This document shows positions 1 through 7,700 of a stretch of DNA of 34,379 nt, one piece after another. How positions within the stretch are numbered: position 1 is the first letter of the stretch; every line of letters starts with the position of its first letter. The notes under the pieces are model-generated. The model had not been told where the DNA came from. It saw nothing but the letters and a program-made list of their open reading frames with translations, and did no database searches. The stretch is from Hominisplanchenecus faecis (GTDB taxonomy: Bacteria; Bacillota; Clostridia; Lachnospirales; Lachnospiraceae): positions 1-34,379 of the forward strand of contig NZ_JAJEQE010000037.1 of assembly GCF_020687205.1 (NCBI RefSeq). Direction: 5' to 3'. The translations under genes and the position numbers were made by a program.

Positions 1-25
1 AATCGCTGTGCATCCTCGCGGAGCG

Positions 26-113
26 TTTATCTTAGTCGGAGATTGCACTCCCACTAAGACAAATTTGTTGCTCGCCATTTATAGAAGTGGGAGTCTTCTC
101 CGACTAAGATAAA
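26..113. repeat. Inverted-repeat element (17-bp perfect arms plus inner 9-bp arms)
   Basis: TTTATCTTAGTCGGAGA at 26-42 is the exact reverse complement of 97-113. An inner pair, ACTCCCACT at 47-55 and AGTGGGAGT at 86-94, is also complementary, giving a long stem with small bulges. No T-run follows either arm, so it is not an ordinary intrinsic terminator. The right arm overlaps the last codons and stop of the adjacent minus-strand gene. It could be the end of an IS200/IS605-type element, a MITE, or a 3'-end processing structure. The sequence left of it (1-25) is cut by the window edge. Confidence 0.75.
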
Positions 114-1513
114 CTCTGTGTTCCGACCAAGATCCAGGTTCCGTCTTTTTCGATCAGAACCTCGATCTGTTCCTGATCCTGCATCCAGCTATCTGCTGCA
201 AAATAAGCAAGGAATCCATAATCTGAGCTGCTTCCGTCTTCCTGCCCAAGTGTCAGCGGAAATGCTTCAAAGGTATCGCCCCCGTTTCTGCGAATCGCGA
301 TCCTGGAATCCGTATCCAGAATTGCCTCATCCACAAGACCGCTGACTTTAACCAAATCTCCCTGCACTTCTGCGGTGACTGTGCCCCGTGCATTTTCTTC
401 CATTTCCGGATCCATAACTGCTCCGACCGTCAGCTGCGGTGCCTCCATCTGCGGCGGATTTTCTGCCATTTCCGGCAGAAATCGCTCTGCACGCTCCACG
501 ATCACAGTATCGGCCTGATGCTCCGCAAGATCGGTCATCTGATAAGGGATACCTCTGGAAAAGTAGGCGTTTGCATAGCTGTTTGCAAAAAACGGAAGGA
601 TCGCATTTCCAAAGGAATCGCGGTACATCACCAGACTTCCCGTGCTGCCCGGATTTACCGTTGTGATCTTCGGATCAAAATTGCTCTCCACTTCCCCGAC
701 ATAGGCAAAGACATCTGCCTTGTCGTAATAAATCTCTTTTTCTTCGATCAGTGCCAGTGGGTAGAGCATCTCATCGAGATCCCCGGTAAAGGCCACGCAC
801 TCTTCATAGCTTTCCTGCGTATAATCCGTGTGCTCTTTGTCAAGAGCTGTCATCAGTGCATCCCCTGCCAGTGCCGCACCTTTGTTGTTCCAGTGCGAGT
901 CGCGTTCGTGATAAAGCACTTCATCCGAACTTTTCAAAATTTCTTTCAGATTGACATAATTCACATTTTCTTTTTCCAGATACGCTTCGATCCGGTCCAT
1001 GTTTTTATCTTCTGAAACGATCATGCTGTCGTAGTACGGCATATTTTCACCGTACAGCGTATTTTTATTCGGAGCGATCGTAAAAAGGAATTTCGCTCCG
1101 CTTTTTTCTGTATAATCCTGCATCATACTGAGCGTATGTGCTACATTGAAAAGTGCCCGTTCGCTCATCGGCTCTGTGCCAAGGTAATCGCTTAAAGAAT
1201 CTTTATAATACAGCCAGCCGTTCTTGCCCTGGATCACGCCGTCGGCTGTGGATACACCAAATATTTTTCCATTTATCAGCGCATTTGCCGTGACAAGCTG
1301 CTGACGGAATCCAAAGTGATCCTGGAAATATTCTCCTGCCTCGGAGAGGAAATCGGTATTCCATCCTTCTTCCGTGCGAAGCTGCGGCCAGAGGGCAAGT
1401 TTGCGGTTCTCCGTGGCACTGCCCTGGGTCTGCGGAAGCAGCATACCGACACTTGGGATCAGACACAGAACAAAGAAAAATCCGACATAGATCATGTTTC
1501 CTTTTTTCTTCAT
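104..1513 (-). CDS. AlgX/AlgJ-like SGNH-fold O-acyltransferase (DHHW/ALGX family), membrane-anchored
   Basis: This 469-aa protein has a hydrophobic N-terminal segment (about residues 7-27) that is probably a signal anchor. An SGNH hydrolase-like domain fills most of the rest. The catalytic set can be placed: Asp205 and His207 in RDSHW and Ser300 in YRDSFG. The D-x-H to Ser distance of about 95 residues matches that known for AlgX and AlgJ. The family transfers acetyl groups onto exported polysaccharide outside the membrane, receiving them from an MBOAT partner. That partner lies immediately upstream, 9 nt away, as gene four of the operon order requires. The acceptor polymer is unknown. The last residues and the TAG stop lie inside the inverted repeat at 26-113, so the original C-terminus may have been altered. 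The start at 1513 is preceded by an AGGAGG-type site. Confidence 0.85.
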   Translation of the reverse strand: MKKKGNMIYVGFFFVLCLIPSVGMLLPQTQGSATENRKLALWPQLRTEEGWNTDFLSEAGEYFQDHFGFRQQLVTANALINGKIFGVSTADGVIQGKNGWLYYKDSLSDYLGTEPMSERALFNVAHTLSMMQDYTEKSGAKFLFTIAPNKNTLYGENMPYYDSMIVSEDKNMDRIEAYLEKENVNYVNLKEILKSSDEVLYHERDSHWNNKGAALAGDALMTALDKEHTDYTQESYEECVAFTGDLDEMLYPLALIEEKEIYYDKADVFAYVGEVESNFDPKITTVNPGSTGSLVMYRDSFGNAILPFFANSYANAYFSRGIPYQMTDLAEHQADTVIVERAERFLPEMAENPPQMEAPQLTVGAVMDPEMEENARGTVTAEVQGDLVKVSGLVDEAILDTDSRIAIRRNGGDTFEAFPLTLGQEDGSSSDYGFLAYFAADSWMQDQEQIEVLIEKDGTWILVGTQSLS

Positions 1514-1522
1514 AAGTTCCTC

Positions 1523-2929
1523 CTAAAATCTGAAATAAATGAACGGATTGTACGTGCCGCCCGCAAGACTTAACATGCATAAAACAAGTCCGACGATACT
1601 GCATACAAAAGCCATATTGTTATAGAATTCCTGATATCTGCCATCGCTTTTCCACTTTTCAAAAACCGGAAAGGAGGCAATGCATGCCACTGTAAAGGTT
1701 ACAAGATAAAGCGGTGTAAGCTGCTGCAGTGCCAGGCTTGTCGATGCCGTTCCCATTGAAAATCCGGTAAACATGGCTTTTACCCACTGCATGCCCTGTG
1801 TCATCGTATCTGCCCGGAAAAAGACAAAACCGATGCAAACGACAAGCAACGTATAAATACGCATCACTGCGGTTTTGATCTTTCCGCCTTCTTTTCGGAA
1901 AAACGGCACAAATTCTTCCAGCATCAGGAAACATCCATGATAAATGCCCCAGAACAGGAAGGTTACGTTGGCTCCATGCCAGATACCGGTACATAAAAAT
2001 ACGATAAATTTATTGATGCAGGTACGCACCTTGCCTTTTCGGTTGCCGCCAAGCGGAATATAGAGATATTCCAGGAACCAGCTGGACAGGGAAATATGCC
2101 ATCTTCTCCAGAATTCCCGGATGCTGGTCGAACTGTAAGGATAGTTGAAATTCTCCTTGAAATGAAATCCGAACATCCATCCAAGTCCGATCGCCATATC
2201 ACTGTAGCCGCTGAAATCAAAATAAATCTGGAATAAATAAGAAAGTGCCCCCACCCATGCGGTCGCTGCCCCGAGCGTCCCGACCGCTGCTCCGAAAAGT
2301 GCATCTGCCGTCATGCCCATCACATTTGAGATCAGGACTTTCTTTGACAGACCGGCAATAAAACGGCGGATACCTCTTGCTACGCCATCGGCACTCTGCG
2401 TCCGGTGTTCGATTTCCTGCTCAACATCGTGATATTTGACGATCGGGCCGGCGATCAGCTGTGGGAAAAAGGATATGTACAAAAGCACTTTTCCAAAATT
2501 TTTCTGAGCTTTGTTTGCCCCACGGTACACATCGATCACGTAGGACATCGCCTGAAACGTGAAAAAGGAAATACCGATCGGCAGACGGATGTCCGGAACC
2601 GGAAATCCCGTCCCGAACATCGTATTCACGCTCTCCGTAAGAAAGCCTGCATATTTAAAGATCACCAGAAGTGCGAGATTCAGGATCACCGCCACACTGA
2701 CGATCCATTTCTTCTGATCTTGAAACCGTTCGATCCAAAGTGCAAATAAATAATTACACAGTGCAGATGCGACCATCAGCACTACATAGACCGGTTCCCC
2801 GTATGCATAAAACACCAGACTTGCCAGCAGAAGCATGGCGTTTTTCGCACGGATCCCTGGAAGAATCGTATGTCCTAAAAATACAATCGGCAAAAAGATA
2901 CATAAAAATACAAGGGAACTGAATACCAT
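1523..2929 (-). CDS. MBOAT-family membrane O-acyltransferase (AlgI/DltB-like)
   Basis: This 468-aa polytopic membrane protein is of typical length for AlgI-type MBOAT proteins. It shows the family signatures FREFWRRWHISLS-like around residues 272-282 (His278) and GIWHGAN around 315-321, where His318 corresponds to the invariant active-site histidine of the family. Roughly ten hydrophobic segments span the sequence. The family moves an acyl (usually acetyl) group from a cytoplasmic donor across the membrane to an extracytoplasmic transferase or polymer. The AlgX-like gene begins 9 nt downstream, so the two should form one acyl-transfer machine. Upstream, 17 nt away, lies a small secreted wall-binding-like protein. 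Whether the target is an exopolysaccharide, a teichoic-type polymer or peptidoglycan cannot be decided here; no dltA or alginate genes are present. Confidence 0.92.
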   Translation of the reverse strand: MVFSSLVFLCIFLPIVFLGHTILPGIRAKNAMLLLASLVFYAYGEPVYVVLMVASALCNYLFALWIERFQDQKKWIVSVAVILNLALLVIFKYAGFLTESVNTMFGTGFPVPDIRLPIGISFFTFQAMSYVIDVYRGANKAQKNFGKVLLYISFFPQLIAGPIVKYHDVEQEIEHRTQSADGVARGIRRFIAGLSKKVLISNVMGMTADALFGAAVGTLGAATAWVGALSYLFQIYFDFSGYSDMAIGLGWMFGFHFKENFNYPYSSTSIREFWRRWHISLSSWFLEYLYIPLGGNRKGKVRTCINKFIVFLCTGIWHGANVTFLFWGIYHGCFLMLEEFVPFFRKEGGKIKTAVMRIYTLLVVCIGFVFFRADTMTQGMQWVKAMFTGFSMGTASTSLALQQLTPLYLVTFTVACIASFPVFEKWKSDGRYQEFYNNMAFVCSIVGLVLCMLSLAGGTYNPFIYFRF

Positions 2930-2946
2930 TTTCTACCTCCGCCGGA

Positions 2947-3456
2947 TCATTCAAAGCCCTGAATGATCTCTTTGCCGTTCTCTTTGTAGGTATACACGGT
3001 AAATCCCTGATATTTTAAGATGCCGTCCATGCCGGCTCCCATACAGCTGTCAAAATATTCTGCCTTTTTCGGCTCGCCAATCAGTGCTTTCAGCCCTGCA
3101 AAATCGGAATTCTGCCGGTAAGCTGCCAGTTTTTTGCTCTTCTTCTGATTCAGTCTGCCTTTTTTGTCGAAACAGTAAAGACGGTTCTTCACTGCCGCAG
3201 TCCCGGTCAGGGCAGCTCCCTTTTTATTGAAATAATATTTCTGCTTTTTGCCCTTTACTTTCACCGTAACCCATTTGTTCTTTACTTTTTTCCCTTTTGC
3301 ATTATAGTAATAATACTTGTTTTTCACTTTTACAAGTCCCTGTTTTACCGTGGCTGCTTCTGCCGTCTGCATGGAAACTGCTGCCGGTGAAATGCTGCTT
3401 ACGGTAACGCCAAGTCCCAGAACTGCTGCTGCGATCAGTGTTTTTATTTTCTTCAT
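2947..3456 (-). CDS. Small secreted protein with wall-binding-like repeats
   Basis: The 169-aa product starts with a clear signal peptide (MKKIKTLIAAAVLGLG..., cleavage near AEAA at about residue 35). Residues 38-100 hold two or three Lys/Tyr-rich units of the form NKYYYYNAKGKKVKNKW and KQKYYFNKKGAALTG. These resemble choline-binding or glucan-binding repeats of Gram-positive surface proteins. The C-terminal part (about 115-169) contains IGEPKKAEYFDSCMGAG, with a Cys, and a beta-rich end; I do not recognise a named family for it. It is positioned between the transglutaminase-like gene (15-nt gap) and the MBOAT gene (17-nt gap), so it probably belongs to the same envelope process. A GGAAG site precedes the ATG at 3456. 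Function is not assigned. Confidence 0.75.
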   Translation of the reverse strand: MKKIKTLIAAAVLGLGVTVSSISPAAVSMQTAEAATVKQGLVKVKNKYYYYNAKGKKVKNKWVTVKVKGKKQKYYFNKKGAALTGTAAVKNRLYCFDKKGRLNQKKSKKLAAYRQNSDFAGLKALIGEPKKAEYFDSCMGAGMDGILKYQGFTVYTYKENGKEIIQGFE

Positions 3457-3471
3457 TTGTTCTTCCTTTTC

Positions 3472-4044
3472 TTAAAAATTTACTTTGATCATTTTTGATT
3501 TTTTGAACGTTGATTTCATGGAGGAAACCGTCTTCATAAAATATTTGCCTTTGCTGTTTGCTGCAAATTTATCCATGTTCGGATCACAGATATACCATTT
3601 CTTTCCGACTTTTACTTCACACCATGCATGATCCTGCCATCTTGCTTTATTAAAGCCGTTGGTCCTGCCAAGGCAGATCCTTGCTTTCACACCGGCTTCT
3701 TTTGCCAGGAATGCATACAGAGCCGCAAAATGATAGCAGCTGCCCTTTTTGTTTTTGATCATCTCTGCCGCAAATGTTTTCTCCCAGCCTCTGGTGTTTT
3801 TAAAGCCGATCGCCCTTGCATAGCCGTAATTTTTCTCTACATACTGGAACAGTTTTTTCAGCTGCTTTTTCTGTGTCTTTTCTTTCTTTGCTTTGCTCTT
3901 CTTTACAAGTTTCTGAACATCTTTTTCAAGTGTGCTCTTTGCTGCTGCCTCTGCGGTCATTGCCGTCTGCGGTGCCATCATACCAAAGGTCAGGACCGCT
4001 GCAAGAACAGATGCAGTCAGTTTTTCAGCCATATTTCTTTTCAT
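3472..4044 (-). CDS. Secreted transglutaminase-like cysteine protein
   Basis: The 190-aa protein has a signal peptide (about residues 1-34, ending AEAAA) and a lysine-rich linker (40-64). A transglutaminase-like core carries the full catalytic triad pattern: Cys103 in GSCYHFAALY, His139 in QDHAWCEV and Asp154 in WYICDPNMD. This superfamily includes peptidases, amidases and cross-linking enzymes; the sequence alone does not say which reaction occurs. It is the first gene of the four-gene minus-strand operon, preceded by a strong GAGGAG site. The same operon holds an MBOAT/SGNH pair, so a joint role in modifying or maturing the cell envelope is likely. The core is compact, close to the minimal size for the fold. 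Confidence 0.8.
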   Translation of the reverse strand: MKRNMAEKLTASVLAAVLTFGMMAPQTAMTAEAAAKSTLEKDVQKLVKKSKAKKEKTQKKQLKKLFQYVEKNYGYARAIGFKNTRGWEKTFAAEMIKNKKGSCYHFAALYAFLAKEAGVKARICLGRTNGFNKARWQDHAWCEVKVGKKWYICDPNMDKFAANSKGKYFMKTVSSMKSTFKKSKMIKVNF

Positions 4045-4100
4045 CTTTTTTCTCCTCGTATAGCCATTTTATTTCTTAATTTTTCCTGAACATTCTTACT

Positions 4101-4130
4101 ATATTACGTTATATCTGCTTATTTCAACAA
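4101..4130 (-). promoter_or_regulatory. Possible promoter of the envelope operon
   Basis: On the minus strand TTGTTG (4125-4130) and TAATAT (4101-4106) are separated by 18 bp, upstream of the ATG at 4044. The match is partial, so this is a candidate only. Confidence 0.4.
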
Positions 4131-4255
4131 GTAATCACTATACACGAGTGTCAAAAAATAACTTTTTCCGCTCATTGATGGATACAAAATCACCGTAAGC
4201 TGCAAATGCTCAGAATGACCGTCTGCTTTTATTAGACTTCGAAAAACAGAAAAAA

Positions 4256-4293
4256 GTTGCATCTGTTTGAATTTTATTTCAAACAAATGCAAC
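4256..4293 (-). terminator. Strong hairpin terminator, minus strand (possibly bidirectional)
   Basis: A 15-16 bp stem (4256-4271 with 4278-4293; one mismatch) encloses a 6-nt loop. Read on the minus strand it is followed by a run of Ts, then CTGTTTTT. It would stop transcripts coming from the tRNA gene before they enter the envelope operon. The plus-strand side also has TGCTGTTTTT, so it may work both ways. Confidence 0.75.
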
Positions 4294-4396
4294 TGCTGTT
4301 TTTCATTTACAAAATGATGTTGGAGTCAAAAGAATCCATACGAATTGTTCCGTACTTCGTACTCCCACAATTCTCTCATAGAATAAAAAAAGAAGC

Positions 4397-4419
4397 CGAA
4401 AATCTTTCCAGATTTTTCG
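4397..4419 (-). terminator. tRNA terminator
   Basis: On the minus strand the stem CGAAAAATCT / AGATTTTCG closes a GGAA loop shortly after the tRNA, and TTCTTTTTTT follows a few bases later. It fits termination of the tRNA-Pro transcript. Confidence 0.6.
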
Positions 4420-4438
4420 ACTCGCCCCTGCCAAGGAA

Positions 4439-4512
<74 letters not shown>

Positions 4513-4551
4513 TTTTCTGTTTTATTTTCTGCTGTTTTCGTCAGCTCCATT

Positions 4552-4580
4552 AATATATCATCTTTCTTTTCAAAATGCAA
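4552..4580 (-). promoter_or_regulatory. Promoter of tRNA-Pro
   Basis: On the minus strand TTGCAT (4575-4580) and TATATT (4552-4557) are separated by exactly 17 bp, about 40 nt before the mature tRNA 5' end. This is a good sigma-A-type promoter. Confidence 0.75.
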
Positions 4581-4673
4581 GTGTTTTTTTTATTTTTTTT
4601 ATTTTTTCTTTGCTTTTACCACATCTTTGGAAGATACCGTTGCTACTCACTGCCGAAGAAAAATATTTCAACT

Positions 4674-4689
4674 CTTTACTGCAGTAAAG
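4674..4689. repeat. 16-bp perfect palindrome
   Basis: CTTTACTGCAGTAAAG is a perfect palindrome in the spacer between the tRNA promoter and the GH2 terminator. It may be a protein-binding site or chance. Nothing else gene-like is visible in 4581-4710. Confidence 0.35.
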
Positions 4690-4710
4690 CTGCTGATTTT
4701 TGAAAGCAAA

Positions 4711-4749
4711 AAGATCCACAGAGCAGTTTTTACACTGTCTGTGGATCTT
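4711..4749 (-). terminator. Terminator of the first GH2 gene
   Basis: AAGATCCACAGA (4711-4722) pairs perfectly with TCTGTGGATCTT (4738-4749), with extra pairing inside the loop. On the minus strand TTTTTGC follows. Its inner sequence resembles the terminator at 11463-11501 behind the paralogous GH2 gene, so the two probably share origin. Confidence 0.85.
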
Positions 4750-4794
4750 CTGTTATTTTTTAAGGTGATGTGTGATAGGATTTTTGTGTTTTCA

Positions 4795-7700
4795 TTACTT
4801 TACTTTTACACTTTTTTTCTGTCCTTTTCCTTTGAACAGTGCTTTGTATGCCTTTTTCTTTGCTTTCGGTACGCGAACCACTGCATGTTTGTTGATGCCT
4901 TTCAGTGCCTGCTTACCGACCGTTTTCAGCTTTTTGCCTTTTACAGTGATGCTCTTAAGTCTGCTGTCACCATAGAATGCTTTTTTGCCGATCTTCGTTA
5001 CGTTTGCACCGATCACGGCTTTGGTGGCTTTCTTCTGGCCGGCAAATGCCTGATCTGCAACTGCAGTCACTTTGCATGTTACATCTTTGATGGTTACCGT
5101 TGCTGCCACGTTGATACTCTTGATGTTCTTCTTTGCAGTGCCATATGCTTCTGCTGTCTTGGCTGCCGCATCGGTTACACGGTACTGTACGCCACCTGCG
5201 GTAACGGTATCACCGTTTTTCAGTGTCATGGAATCTTTCAGTTTTGCAATCTCTTCTCTTGCTTTCTTTGCTTCTTCCTGAGCCTTTTTGATTGCTGCCT
5301 CAGCCTCTGCACTTTCTTTTTCTGCCTGATCCTGAACTTTCTTCAGTTCTGCCTGAAGAACTGCTTTTTCTTCTTCCAGAGACGCTTTTTCGCTGCTCAA
5401 TGTCAGGACTTCTGCTCTTGCTGTATTCAGTTCTGCTGTCAGATCTTCGATCTTTTTTTCAAGTGCTGCTTTTTCTTGGGATGCACTGTCTTCCAGGGCT
5501 GCCAGCTGATCCTGTGCCTCTTTAATCTGTGTCTGAAGTGTTGTTACATTTTCTTTTACTGTCTTCAGCTCTGTCTCTTTATCTTCCAGCTGCTTTGTCT
5601 TTTCTTCCAGCTGTTTTTTCAGATCTTCATTTGCTGCTTTGTCTGCACTTTCCAGTCCTTTGATTGCATCGAAAATCGCTGTGATCTGTGCCTGGATCTC
5701 TGCATCTGTCTTGTTCTCGGCATTATAAACTTCTTTTGCTGCTGTCAGTGCTGCTGTCAGTTTTGCATAGCTCTCTGCTGTATAATTTTCTGCATTCAGT
5801 TTTTCTGCCAGCTCGATCACATTCTTCAGACCGGCTTTCTTTTCTTCATCCGGAACCGGCTGATCTGGCTGATCCGGATCTACCGGCTCAACTGCACCTT
5901 TCTTCTTCACGATCACGATATAGCTGATCATAACATCACAGTTATCAGAACCGCTCTTCAGAGGAATGGTGTTCAGGCTGATATTTCCTGCCGTATCCAG
6001 TTTTACATCTTCAAAAGTTACACTTGCTTCGCTGCTGATATGATGATCTGCCTCGTTTGCCAGCTCCGTGCCATCATCCGTTGTCACAGATACTTTTGCA
6101 TGACGGTTATCTCCTGCCCACTGTGCCCATGGATCATAGTAACCTGCCACAATATCGTAGGTTCCTGCATCCAGTGCAAACTTGTACGTTAAAGTCTTGC
6201 CATTCTTTCCGGCTTTGAAGTTACGGATTGTTTCATAAGCACTTCCGCTTCCGTGCACTTCCATATCATCATTGCTGTTTGTGAATCCCCATCCGGACGC
6301 TTCGCTGTAAGCCTGGTCCGGAACGGTATTTTTGATCGTTCCTGCGTTTGCTTCTACTGTTTCCTGTCCTTTTGCAGTAAATTCAGATGCTCCTGCATCT
6401 ACAAAGTAAACAATATTATCTCTGGATACTACGGTACTTACGGTTACAGTTGCGATAATACGTGCTTTTGTATCTACAACTGTTCCGCCGACTGTAAAGG
6501 TTCCTGCTTTTTCCAGTTTGTCTGCCGGAATCGCATCCCATTCTACTTCCAGTACCTGATTGCCGACGTTGCTGTATGCAATAATAGTTCCAGGAAGAGC
6601 CGGAGCCTGCTTCACTGCGGTTTCTACCGTAACTTCTTCATAACCGCTAATAACTGCATCAACAGCTTTGATCGTAAAGTTTTTCTCTACCACTCCCTGA
6701 TATTTGCCTTTTCCTGTTACTACAACTGTTGCTGTTCCAGGATTGGTATTGTTTCGGTAGCTCAGTTCGTAGTCTGTGCCTTCTGTCAGGGTCACTGCCT
6801 GTGCATCTTCGGATGCTTTGTAAGTAACAACCGGTTTCGGTGCGAGTGCACTTCCTGCGTAATCAAAGCTGCTGTTTTCCAGTGTCACGGTTGTATTGTC
6901 ACGGTAAATTTCCTGTGCAGCGTAGCGTACCCTTACTTCTGCTGCAGACATATATTTATTTACTTCTGCTGCAGACTGTCCTACGGTTGACACACCATAG
7001 AGACGGATATATTTTGCATCGACCGGTGCAAACTGTGCCAGTTTCCATTCTACGGATTTACTCCATGTGCTGTCTGCATCTGATTTTGCAACTTCCGTCC
7101 AGTTTTTGCCATCTGTACTTACTTTGATGCTGTACTCTGTAACGATACCGTTTGTGTCGCTGCTTCTCGGCAGATAACGCAGTGCATTGATCTTTTCTGT
7201 TTCTTTCAGTTCAATCTGCAAATAACGGTTATCCGGATCATTTCGAAGGTCTGTCGATCCACTTCCTTTTCCCCAGTTTGTATGCCAGATGGTACCGGTC
7301 TTTCCATCTGCCGCTTTTGCAACAGAACCGCTGCCTTCTTCACTTGGTGCACGCAGTGTCATGTTCCTGTAATCATAATCCATAGATGCATCGGAAGCAC
7401 TGTCGCTTGCTGTATTGTCTTTTCCGAGTATAACCGGATAGATGGCACGCATCAGATGATCTTCAGATTCAATAAGGATACGGATCACACCATCTGCATC
7501 TTTGTCAAGAATGGTCACGCTTGCATTGTCTTTTCCTTCTGCTGTAAGGTCTGCCGCATCAAATTCTGTTTCATTTACGCCAAACCAGCCTTTTTTCAGG
7601 CTTGCTTCATCCGCAATGTGACCACCCACTTTCAGACTGGAAAGTGCTGCTTCTGATCCTACCGTAAAGCTCGGGATCCTGGTGTTCATTTCCAGTTCCG

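Noticed and set aside
4360-4375. TACTCCCACAATT shared with about 26752-26764
   Set aside because: A 13-nt match with no shared context, palindrome or gene relation; could be chance or a very small repeat remnant.
4627-6192. Long open frame on the plus strand, rich in Cys and Phe
   Set aside because: It lies antisense to the coiled-coil and leucine-rich part of the GH2 gene. Its composition (Cys, Phe, Leu) is what the reverse complement of Lys/Glu/Ala/Gln-rich codons gives; it has no ribosome-binding site or known domain.
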